64,000 nt of DNA from Plantago ovata (taxonomy: Eukaryota; Streptophyta; Magnoliopsida; Lamiales; Plantaginaceae): NCBI GenBank assembly GCA_028274465.1, contig CM051458.1, positions 53,433,253-53,497,252 on the forward strand, read 5' to 3'. The notes under the pieces are model-generated. The model did no database searches, was not told the origin of the DNA, and worked only from the letters and a program-made list of their open reading frames with translations. A program made the position numbers and the translations under genes. Below are positions 20,441 to 30,935 of the stretch, in pieces; position 1 is the first letter of the stretch, and each line of letters starts with the position of its first letter.

Positions 20441-21113
20441 TGAAATCCTTTTTGAAGCCACAATATAAGGGCTCATTCAAATTTTCCAAGTAAGGCAAAG
20501 GTTGAAGATTCAAAGCCCAGTACAAATATCTCTTGGGGTCCGGAAGCAAATTTTCTCTTTGGTATCGGATAGCCCAAGGAGCCATCTCGGCCGCGGGCAA
20601 TTTACCAACCCAAGTCCCTCGGAAAAACTTATTTGGGACACCCCAATCCAACTGCTCGTCGATCATACCAGGTTGACGCACCTTGCGGACGTAGAAGAAG
20701 CGCGACCACCACCGACACCCGATTCACGATGGAGCCTCCTTTAAGAAAGCAAAACCGGGCCTGGTCAAGAAGAAGTAAAAGTGGGGTTTCCCCGGGCTGA
20801 CCGAAACCCGGAAAAGCTGTATAAAGGTCGAGTAGTTCACTGGGATCCCTCGGATGTGGCAGAAAACCCCATAGCAAACTAACGTACCGAGCGAGCTCGG
20901 AATTATCTGGGCCGGAGCGAGGCCTAAGTCGTTGAAGAGACCACGGAAGGCATCACAAAAAGGCATACACCATCCTCGCTCAAAGGACATAGTATGAACT
21001 GACATGTACCCGGACGACGGGTTATAAAACGTCTGCTCGGGCGTCGGAAAGAAAATCTCAACCTTAGACTCAGGCAGAGAATAGATCCATATAAGGTGAG
21101 GAATCTCTTCCTC
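20441..21113 (-). pseudogene. Antisense gene of element A, conserved domain exon (putative gypsy-type transposon family)
   Basis: Minus-strand coding with HLIWIYSLPESKVEIFFPTP, then FRGLFNDLGLAPAQIIPSSL, VCYGVFCHIRGIPVNYSTF, and KPHFYFFLTRPGFAFLKEAP. This pattern is that of the plant family known in Pfam as 'putative gypsy type transposon' (Transposase_28). One TGA (about 20721) interrupts it; the codon is probably a mutated CGA. The exon ends at a GTAAGT donor (20440). The upstream edge at 21113 is cut by the copia element. Recognised by eye, so family assignment is moderately sure. Confidence 0.72.
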
Positions 21114-23140
21114 GTTAATTGATTATGTATATGCCGTATATATTTAAACACGTCAATTAGAAGACTAACCTTACTTCCAAAGCAGCTTCCAAGTCTTCGT
21201 AATAATCCGGTGTATCTTCTCCTTCGTCGAAGTCGAAGATATCTGCAATACTTTGATTATCTGCAAGACAATAAAAGTTAGTTTCCAGCTCCTAGAACCT
21301 CAACCTTGGTATCCACGGATGAACATCCTATCGGAAAGAATGCTAGGATATTCTTTGTGTGACCAAGAAGATGGGGCGGCGATTCCTCCGGCAGGTGGTG
21401 CGCGCGTGTGGCTTATAGAGGAGGGGAGAGCTTTTATTTTCTCTAAGAAAACTGGGTAGAATAATTTTCTAAGAATTTGATTCTTCAACTGTGTGAAAAT
21501 CTATGTCAAAAGCTCTCTAATAGTCTACTATATATAGTAGTTAATAGAAGCCTAAAGCATAAGCAATTAGACTTGATAAAGGAATAAGAATCTAATTCTT
21601 ATCGCACTAGGAAACCAATTTCAAGTCTAGATTCATTCCCAATCAAATTAAAACTCAATCAGGAAAATCTAACTTATCCCTTAGACTTCTAATAGAGGAA
21701 GGAGTCGAACTCCTTCCCCTACTCCATCTCGCGCGCGCGCGTGTCCTAAGGGTGTTAGGTGGGTCCCGATTTTGGGACCCACTTCTAAGGCAATTCAAAC
21801 TCCAAGTAGATTTTGCCCATGTTCATATGTTAATTCTAAATTAACATATCCTTTCAAATCAAACCTCTATTATATTTCCAAAATATAATCTTTAATTGTA
21901 TTTACATAAAATACAATTAATTAGCCAATTCAATTAATAATTCCAAATCATTAATTGAGCCACCAAATATTATAATTAATCCCAAATCAATTATAATCCA
22001 TCAATCACAATTAATTCCAAATTAATTGCGATTCCATCTTCAAGGATATTCTGATAGGCTGAATCACCACATAGTGTGACCCATAGGGCCTCATCGTATT
22101 AAGCAAGTCCTAGACTAGGCAACATGGAATTCCTAGACGGTTCCATTTGCAATATTAATACATGAGGAAGTTTGAGAGGTTTCTCAAAGCTAACCCTTTC
22201 GTTGCGAAGTCTGTTGCGCTCAACGCGGCGATCGTAACGTCCCTTCATCTGACTTGCTCGAATGTATCTAGGATCGATGAAGTGTCTATTCCAATAATAC
22301 ATCCACGGGCGTCTTCAGTGAGTTGCATGGTGAATCCAATATCTATTATGACCATCATAATAATATTGATACGCTGGCCAGCGGTTTTACCATCACAACT
22401 ATGAACGACTATGAGTAGTGCTCTCCTGTGCTACACATGAGAGATGAATCCTTCACAGAATCACTTATCATCCCCATTTGTATGTAGCCATAATCCTGGA
22501 TCGTGTCTTAGGTCAACTGCTTATTCAGAGTTGACATCGACGGGTCCACCAAGGATATGGGGAAACAAATGTGATGATAAAGTCCTGTAAGTCCAAAGGA
22601 CGACTGGCATCACTTCGACAACTCACCGGTTCCCATAGACACTTCGGTGTAGAGTATACATCGATGGGAGTGTCCGGTGGGTACTTCCATTGTTCAATAA
22701 AGCTTCTTCGAACAACTATGCGCAGTTATGGGAACGTTTCTCGATTGTCCAACAATCCGTTCCGTGGCCGTGGGATCGGCTCACACTTGCTCCAACAAGT
22801 ATAACCTCCACGCATACTAGTCTTGTCTGGTTCATTCAGACCCCCACATTCGAGATGAACCTCGACTAGGGAGAGTTTGGGATAGATGATAACTCACATA
22901 GCTCCCACTATCTGCGTGATCGGTCATCTATCCGAGGAGACATGTTTAATATCAATACAGACAGTAATAAAGATATGACATGCTGCAGCCTGGTGTAATA
23001 TAAATATGAAAGCGATAATCAATAGTAAAATGCAACAAACATATATTATATTACGTTGACCTGTGTAATAGTACATATATGCCCTCTATAAGGGCACCGT
23101 GCCCTTAGTAAGGACTGTCTCTAGGACATATACACTATCA
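21114..23140 (-). mobile_element. Copia element 1, 3' LTR (end-truncated, minus strand)
   Basis: On the minus strand it begins TGATAGTGTATATGTCC at 23140, after a purine-rich AGTGGAAGAT. It matches the 5' LTR 28829-30935 closely but stops at 21114, lacking the last roughly 70 bp that end in TTTTCTTACA. Includes a (CG)n run near 21730 and an AT-rich half. The truncation coincides with the edge of the interrupted antisense gene. Confidence 0.85.
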
Positions 23141-23154
23141 ATCTTCCACTTGGA

Positions 23155-24665
23155 CTAGAGCCAGTCACCTTTATGCCTAATGCCCAAATTAGCATAATGT
23201 CTTAAGTGGACTTCCACTGATAAGACCTTGGTGAAAGGATCTGCCACGTTGTCCGTGGTAGAGACACGTTCTATACTAACTTCTCCTCTATCTATAATCT
23301 CACGTATAACGTGATATTTTCTAAGTACATGTACGTTCTTGTTTGTAGATCTAGGCTCCTTAGCTTGAGCGACGGCGCCCATATTGTTCCAATAAATCGT
23401 TATTGGACTAGGAGCAGGAACAACCCTCAATTCCTTCAAGAACTCTGAAATCCAGACAGCTTCTTTCGAAGCTTCTGATCCAGCAATGTACTCGGCTTTC
23501 TGTGGATGAGTCAGCAATCGTGGCTTGGTTAGAACTCTTCCAACAGATAGCTCCTCCGTTCAATTTGAATACGTATCCTGTTTGTGACTCAAAGTCATCA
23601 GGATCTGATTCAAATCCATCGTCGACATAACCAGACATCTTTAATTCTGGTTCTCCACCAAACACCAAGAACATTTCCTTAGTCCGTCGAAGGTACTTAA
23701 GAATGTTCTTTACAGCAGTCCAGTGAGGTACTCCTGGATTCTGTTGGTGTCGACAAGTGACACTAAGCGCATATGCCACATCGGGCCTTGTGCAATTCAT
23801 TGCATACATTATAGACCCTACTGCCGAAGCATAGGGCACACGACTCATTGCTTTTCTTTCTTCATCAGTTTTAGGACCATCCTTAACAGATAAGACAATC
23901 CCATGCCTAGCTGGGAGAAAGCCTCTCTTTGAGCCGTCCATCTTATAACGCTTCAGTATTTTGTCGATGTAGGTGGACTGTGTCAATCCTAACATCCTCT
24001 TGGATCTATCTCTATAGATCTTGATCCCTAGGATGTTCACCCAAGTCCTTCATTGAGAAGGTACTTGATAACCAAACTTTAGTCTCTTCTAACATAGAGA
24101 CATTGTTTCCCATGATCAAAATGTCATCAACATAGATGATCATGAAAATGACTCCCTTGTCGCTGTGCTTAGTGTAGACACAGGGATCTTCCTTGCTTCT
24201 GATGAAGTCAAACTATTTGACAGCTTCATCAAAGCGGATATTCCAGCTCCTAGACGCTTGCTTTATCCTATAGATGGATCTCTGTAATTTACATACAGCA
24301 GTCGGCCTGGTTTTACTAATAAAACCTTCCGGTTGTACCATATAGACCTCTTCCTCAAGGTTGCCATTGAGGAAGGCAGTCTTTACATCCATCTGCCAGA
24401 TCACATAATCATAGTAGGCAGCTATTGCAAGTAGAATTCGAATGGACTTCAATTTTGCTATCGGTGAAAAGGTTTCATCGTAATCGATGCCATGCCTTTG
24501 CGTGTAGCCTTTCGCCACAAGCCTAGCTTTGTGCGTTTGTACCTTGCCATCGGCATCTGTCTTTCGTTTAAAGACCCATTTGCACCCAATAGGTCTAACC
24601 TCTTGGGGCAAGTCTACCAAGTTCCAAACTTGGTTCAGGTACATGGATTCCATCTCCAGTTCCAT
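23155..24665 (-). pseudogene. Copia element 1 reverse transcriptase and RNase H
   Basis: Minus strand. RT starts in the frame from 24665 (GCKWVFKRKTDADGKV, ARLVAKGYTQ, WQMDVKTAFLNG). A stop at about 24213 is followed by the catalytic IYVDDILIM (about 24125-24150) and MNILGIKIYRD from 24040. RNase H has GYVDDGFESDPDD and, after a frameshift near 23510, EYIAGSEASKEAVW, then ADPFTKVL. The end of pol lies just before the LTR. At least two frame breaks make it inactive. Confidence 0.88.
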
Positions 24666-25358
24666 GGCCTCTTGCCATTTTTCTGAGTCAATATCAATTA
24701 TTGCCTCTTTGTAGGTCTCGGGATCTTCCCGATCTGATAAGCCGACATCAAGTTCACTAATGTCTTATATCATAAGGCTTTGCTTCTGAGGTCCTTTTAG
24801 GATCCTCTTCGACCTACGGAGCTCGACATGTTCTGGTGCTTTTCTTTTCTGGCTTCGTGTAACACGAACATTATCAGTGGGCACTGATGCAGCTGGTCGC
24901 GCCCCGCAACCCTGTTCCCTAGCGGGAGACTGCTCTTGTGCAACTTGTTGCACAGTTTGATTGACAACAGGTTCTATTGGTGTGGTTTCTACTGTTGATC
25001 TAATCACAGGACTCCCACTGACTATGACATGCCTAGCAAGTGTCATATCATTACCCTTGTCTGCTTCGAAAGCTCCCACTGAACTTGAGTCCAAATCAGA
25101 AGATTTAGAGAACTCATGTTCGCGCGTGTCAAAGTCTTGAATTTCTTCAAGTTCTATCATGTCATCTAACCTCTCTTCCTCGAGGTATTCTGCTTCTAAA
25201 AACTTAACGTTTCTAGATACTATCACCTAGTGATCTTCAGCATGATAGAATTCATAGCCTCTCGTCTAACGAGGATAGCCTACGAAATATACTTTGACGC
25301 CCTTGGCATCTAACTTATCAGTGAGCATCAGTTTGACTATCGCAAGACAGCCCCAAGG

Positions 25359-26255
25359 TCAATGATAGCCCAGTGAGGGCTTCTTTCCCTTCCATAACTC
25401 ATAAGGAGTTTTCTCCACTGATTTAGATGGTACACGGTTCAGAATGTAGATTGCAGTTTGTAGTGCATATCCCCATAGATGTTTTGGAAGAGTCGAGAAT
25501 CCAATCATTGATCTCACCATGTCTAACAGGGTTCGATTCCTTCTCTCAGACACACCATTTAACTGTGGTGTTCTAGGAAGAGTCCATTGCGATTGAATTC
25601 CATTTTCCTTCAAGTAGTCGATAAATTCTTCACTAAGGCATTCACCTCCTCGATCTGATCGAAGAGTGACTATCCTTAGGTTCAATTCATTCTCGACCTC
25701 ATTCCTAAACTCCTTGAATTTCCCAAAGGTCTCGGATTTATTCGTCATAAGATAAATATATCCATACCTTGAGAAATCGTCAGTAAAGGTAACGAAGTAA
25801 GGATAACCCCCACACGCATGGACTTTAAAAGGTCCACATACATCGGTATGTATGAGCTCTAAGCAGCGAGTGGCACGAACACCTTGTCCAACAAAAGGTT
25901 TGTTCGTCATCTTATCCTTAACACATGATTCGCATGTACCATATGATTCAAAATCAAATGGTTCTAAGTAGTCCAACTTCCTTAGTCTTTGAATCCGTGT
26001 TTCATTGATATGGCCTAGCCAACAATGCCATAGATAAGATGGATTATTCTTCCTACTTGAAGACGGTTGTTTGTTATGTATTTGAAATAAAGGTAGACTA
26101 CTTTGCAAAATATATAAACCATTCACTAAGCAAGCCTTTCCATAATACTCGTCATTTAATGAAAAATAACAAGCATTAGGAAAAACCCAAATTGTCCAAC
26201 AATGGAATGGAAATAATATTTCTGACAATGGATGGAACAAAATAAACGTTATCAA
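25359..26255 (-). pseudogene. Copia element 1 integrase
   Basis: Minus strand. Zinc-binding pattern [13 protein letters not shown]...CESCVKDK, catalytic core with [19 protein letters not shown] and [15 protein letters not shown] (D, D, E), and the conserved [17 protein letters not shown]. The region 25226-24765 downstream is an acidic linker ending in a Lys/Arg-rich segment, as usual between integrase and RT. The frame is interrupted on both sides. Confidence 0.88.
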
Positions 26256-26352
26256 GTTCTAAACATTGTCCTGATGGTAAATCTATCTTGCAGCGTCCAA
26301 CGCGTTTGGCTTCAACTGGATTGTTGTTCCCAACATGCAAGTTGATTTCACC

Positions 26353-27310
26353 TTACTTGACTAGCCTGTATTCAATGGCCCCTTGCACATTATTATAAAT
26401 GTTCGAGCCACAGGCTGTATCTAATACCCAACCATTGGACTCAAAAGTAGTCATGTTCATTTCAATAACAAACATACCTGAGCTAGAAGTCGGTGGCTTC
26501 TTAGCTTGATCTGCCCTCAGCTTAGGGCAATCTTTCTTCCAATGTCCTTTCTGCTTACAGAAATGACATTCATCTGTGCGTACCGTTCCGCTTCTCTTGA
26601 ACTTCCTTTTCTGGTTCAGACGCTTAGGCTTATCACTCGAAGTGTTAGCCTTGGCTCCCGACTTTCCCTTACCCTTAGCACCTTTGTTTCTCGGGTTTCG
26701 GTTAGACGGTTGCCCAACAAACATGATCGACTTTTCCTTCTTAGGAGGAGTTTGATCATATGTCTTCAGCAGATTATGGAGTTCGAGCAGTGTTACGTCC
26801 TTCGCATTCATGGTGGTTAACGATGAACTGCGAATACGAGCTCGACAATGATTGAAGGACAAAGATCACCATGATCTTATTCTTATCTTGAGAACATGTT
26901 CAGACATGTTCCCTCCTTCATTGAGCTTGCATCTGTGTATGACTTTGATCAAATCAAATTCAACACTTCTAGCTGTCGTCTCAAAGAGCGACTCAAGATG
27001 CTTTAGCATCTCATACGGCAACATGCTATCATGTTGTCTTTGCAGCTCATTGCTCATTGCCGCCAGCATAATACACTGCGCGGATCTAGCATCCTCATGA
27101 TGCTTATCAGACCTTGCCTTGTTGGCTTGATTCCAAATCAGCAACTTGATCAGCAGTCTGATTCTCGGGACACACGGGATTAGCCTCGTCCAAGACGTAC
27201 TCAATCCTTTCGTACTTCAGCACCAAACATATATTCCTGATCCAATCTAGGAAGTTTGGTCCGGTCAAAATTTGCTTCTCTAAGACAGCACGGAGCGAGA
27301 TTCTCGCCAT
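26353..27310 (-). pseudogene. Copia element 1 Gag and protease start
   Basis: Minus-strand ATG at 27310 begins MARISLRAVLEKQILTGPN, a typical copia Gag opening (LTGPNFLDW). A frameshift near 27110 leads to the frame with NELQRQHDSMLPYEML and LFETTARSVEFDLIK. After another shift, the 26862-26353 frame carries the zinc knuckle CHFCKQKGHWKKDC and the protease motif WVLDTACGSNIYNN, where the usual Gly of DTG is Ala. The changed protease motif suggests inactivity. Confidence 0.85.
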
Positions 27311-27878
27311 TTCGGTTTCCAGGAGAAATAATATAGAACGAAAATAATAAATCAACTATTGAAATATTATTTCTAAATACACAGTCAACATAACTAAACA
27401 ACAAGGTCCTTTAGCTGTTTAGCTCCCACAATTTTCACATATGCTTGCCCCCACAACAAACATACGGGTAATGTCCAACAAGTTACCGTAGTGGCCAAGA
27501 TCCAAATCCATACTATGCTATACTCCAACGGGGCTGGTCGCATAGCATAATATGACCGGTAGGACTAGTAAGACTATCCAATTGCGTCACGCAACTCTTG
27601 GTTGTTAAATCTAATTTAACCCGATGCCCTACATATTGTACCTATCGAGGTCGCTAGATACAATATGCAGTAAGTCATAACCATAGGCTTACTCTAATCT
27701 GACGATTACTGCGAGTCTGTAAGACGAGGTCGCCAATACAAGAAAACGCAATGAAAGTTCAGAATTAAAGCACCCTATGGAAAGCATCTCAGAAATACAT
27801 ACATATATATATTTCTGTACTTATATTGGTTGGGGCTTGTAGCTTGAGGGTTGTTATCAGTCATCTACAAACAAATAA

Positions 27879-28030
27879 GGGTGCCGCCTACCCATCATGC
27901 ATGAGCGGTCTACACGTAATGGATGCCGCCTATCCATTCTAGTTCTAAACGCGGTCAAACACATAATGGGTGCCGCCTACCCATACATAAAATATGCGGT
28001 CCGACATATAAGAGGGCGCCGCCTACCCTC
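27879..28030 (-). repeat. Four hairpins with a constant 7-nt loop
   Basis: Plus-strand copies at 27879-27893 (GGGT-loop-ACCC), 27918-27938 (AATGGAT-loop-ATCCATT), 27966-27984 (ATGGGT-loop-ACCCAT) and 28012-28030 (GAGGG-c-loop-a-CCCTC) all have loop GCCGCCT. Each is followed about 15-20 nt later by GCGGTC. Stem changes are compensated, indicating selection for pairing. Since the element is on the minus strand, its RNA carries the complement. Confidence 0.85.
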
Positions 28031-28535
28031 GCATGCATAGCGGTCGAACGGAAAGTAAAATACTTGGTATTTAAACATGCATTGTCAAACAATAGCATAT
28101 CGAGCATACGAAACAATAGTAGCCTATGTGGATGCCAAATGACTTCATAATTTCATTATGAAAATTATAATCCCATAATTATAATCTCTATGAAATAATT
28201 GAAAATTTGGACCAGATTGAAAAATCGAAAATTATATTGACCAAGTAGCAATTTTCAAAAACCCGAAGGACTTAATTGTAATTTTAAAATCCTTGGAGGT
28301 GTTCAATCTAAAATTCAAAAGTAGAAGGACTAATTTGCAATAAACAATAAATTGATAAATTACAAATAAGCCATTTAACTTTATACTAATTAAATTTAAC
28401 CCCTCTAGTTTAAAACAATTACAATTAAATCATATTTATATTTCAAATATAAAATTCAATCCTCAAAATTTTCAAAATTCGATTTTGGGTCCAACCCGAA
28501 AAATATATATATTTTAAAATAGGTCCCGTCCCCTA

Positions 28536-28650
28536 CCGTGCCTGCGGCCGCGGGCCCCCGGCGCCCCAGGCGTCGTGTGCCTGCGGGTGCAGGCGCGGGT
28601 GCCCGCAGGCACCCGGGGCGCCGTGCGCCTGCGTCACGCAGGCGGCCCGG
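28536..28650 (-). repeat. GC-rich island with nested perfect stems in the copia leader
   Basis: Stem 28559-28567/28615-28623 (CGGCGCCCC/GGGGCGCCG) encloses stem 28577-28587/28602-28612 (GTGCCTGCGGG/CCCGCAGGCAC). A third hairpin, CGCCTGCG-TCA-CGCAGGCG, follows at about 28626-28644. The surroundings are very AT-rich, so the compositional jump is sharp. Confidence 0.85.
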
Positions 28651-28814
28651 TCAATATATATATATTTAAATTTTTTTTTTTTTTGAAAAAATATAAATTC
28701 TAAATTTATATAAAAACAAAACTTTTGAAAATCGAATTAATCATAGAATCAATTGCATCCACATATCTACAAAATAATACAATATATATACGTATATACG
28801 TAATCAATTAACCT

Positions 28815-28827
28815 GGCTCTGATACCA
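28815..28827 (-). other. Copia element 1 primer binding site (initiator tRNA-Met)
   Basis: The minus strand reads TGGTATCAGAGCC, the standard plant Ty1/copia PBS complementary to initiator tRNA-Met, one base from the LTR end at 28829. Confidence 0.93.
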
Positions 28828-28828
28828 C

Positions 28829-30935
28829 TGTAAGAAAATACGGTCAGAGTTACCCCTAGGGTACGCAGCGGAATTTCAAAAAAAATTCTTAATATACAGG
28901 TTAATTGATTATGTATATGAAGTATATATTTAAACACGTCAATTAGAAGACTAACCTTACTTCCAAAGCAGCTTCCAAGTCTTCGTAATAATCCGGTGTA
29001 TCTTCTCCTTCGTCGAAGTCGAAGATATCTGCAATACTTTGATTATCTGCAAGACAATAAAAGTTAGTTTCCAGCTCCTAGAACCTCAACCTTGGTATCC
29101 ACGGATGAACAGCCTATCGGAAAGAATGCTAGGATATTCTTTGTGTGACCAAGAAGATGGGGCGGCGATTCCTCCGGCAGGTGGCGCGCGCGTGTGGCTT
29201 ATAGAGGAGGGGAGAGCTTTTATTTTCTCTAAGAAAACTGGGTAGAATAATTCTCTAAGAATTTGATTCTTCAACTGTGTGAAAATCTATGTCAAAAGCT
29301 CTCTAATAGTCTACTATATATAGTAGTCAATAGAAGCCTAAAGCATAAGCAATTAGACTTCATAAAGGAAAAAGAATCTAATTCTTATCGCACTAGAAAA
29401 CCAATTTCAAGTCTAGATTCATTCCCAATCAAATTAAAACTCAATCAGGAAAATCTAATTTATCTCTTAGACTTCTAATAGAGGAAGGAGTCGAACTCCT
29501 TCCCCTACTCCATCTCGCGCGCGCGCGCGCGTGTCCTAAGGGTGTTAGGTGGGTCCCGATTTTGGGACCCACTTATAGTTCTAAGGCAATTCAAACTCCA
29601 AGTAGATTTTTCCCATGTGCATATGTTAATTCTAAATTAACATATCCTTTCAAAGCAAACCTCTATTATATTTCCAAAATATAATATTTAATTGTATTTA
29701 CATAAAACACAATTAATTAGTCAATTCAATTAATAATTCCAAATCATTAATTGAGCCACCAAGTATTATAATTAATCCCAAATCAATTATAATCTATCAA
29801 TCACAATTAATTCCAAATTAATTGCAATCCCATCTTCAAGGATATTCTGATAGGCTGAATCATCACATAGTGTGACCCATAGGGCCTCATCGTATTAAGC
29901 AAGTCCTAGACTAGGCAACATGGAATTCCTAGACAGTTCCATTTGCAATATTAATACATGAGGACGTTTGAGAGGTTTCTCAAAGCTAACCCTTTCGTTG
30001 TGAAGTCTGTTGCGCTCAACGCGGCGATGGTAACGTCCCTTCATCTGACTTGCTCGAATGTATCTAGGATCGATGAAGTGTCTATCCCAATAATACATCC
30101 ACGGGCGTCTTCAGTTAGTTGCATGGTGAATGCAATATCTATTATGACCACATAATAATATTGATACGCTGGCCAGCGGTTTTACCATCACAACTATGAA
30201 CGACTATGAGTAGTGCTCTCCTGTGCTACACGTGAGATATGAATCCTTCACAGAATCACTTATCATCCCCATTTGTATGTAGCCATAATCCTGGATCGTG
30301 TCTTAGGTCAACTGCTTATTCAGAGCTGACATCGACGGGTCCACCAAGGATATGGGGCAACAAATGTGATGATAAAGTCCTGTAAGTCCAAAGGATGACT
30401 GGCATCACTTCGACAACTCACCGGTTCCCATAGACACTTCGGTGTAGAGTATACATCGATGGGAGTGTCCGGTGGGTACTTCCATTGTTCAATAAAGCTT
30501 GTTCGAACAACCATGCGCAGTTATGAGAACGTTTCTCGATTATCCAACAATTCGTTCCGTGGCCGTGGGATTGGCTCACACTTGCTCCAACAAGTATAAC
30601 CTCCACGCATACTAGTCTTGTCTGGTTCATTCAGACCCCCACATCCGAGATGAACCTCGACTACGGAGAGTTTGGGATAAATGATAACTCACATAGCTCC
30701 CACTATCTGTGTGATCGGTCATCTATCCGAGGGGACATGTTTAATATCAATACAGACAGTAATAAAGATATGACATGCTGCAGCCTGGTGTAATATAAAT
30801 ATGAAAGCGATACTCAATAGTAAAATGCAACAAACATATATTATATTACGTTGACCTATGTAATAGTACATATATGCCCTCTATAAGGGCACCATGCCTT
30901 TAGTAAGGACTGTCTCTAGGACATATACACTATCA
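28829..30935 (-). mobile_element. Copia element 1, 5' LTR (minus strand, full length)
   Basis: 2107 bp; minus strand TGATAGTG...TTTTCTTACA. Adjacent PBS identifies it as the 5' LTR. A long alternating CG run lies near 29515-29532. Very similar by eye to the 3' LTR, suggesting a young insertion. Confidence 0.9.

Larger units (their letters stand above)
23141..28814 (-). mobile_element. Copia element 1 internal region (minus strand)
   Basis: Order on the minus strand is leader (28814 to 27311), Gag, protease, integrase, RT, RNase H, polypurine tract. Integrase before RT identifies Ty1/copia. The roughly 2.1-kb LTRs would fit the Angela or Tork groups, but I cannot settle the lineage by eye. 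Confidence 0.85.
27311..28814 (-). mobile_element. Copia element 1 long 5' leader with structured repeats
   Basis: About 1.5 kb without coding between PBS and Gag. It contains four covarying hairpins (27879-28030), AT-rich sequence, a GC-rich island with nested perfect stems (28536-28650), and a stem arm abutting the PBS (28794-28815). Confidence 0.75.

Noticed and set aside
21729..21745. CpG island at the CG runs (also 29515-29532)
   Set aside because: Only a short alternating CG microsatellite inside an LTR.
27879..28030. CRISPR-like spaced repeats
   Set aside because: Irregular spacing, non-identical repeats, located in a plant retrotransposon leader; better explained as RNA hairpins.
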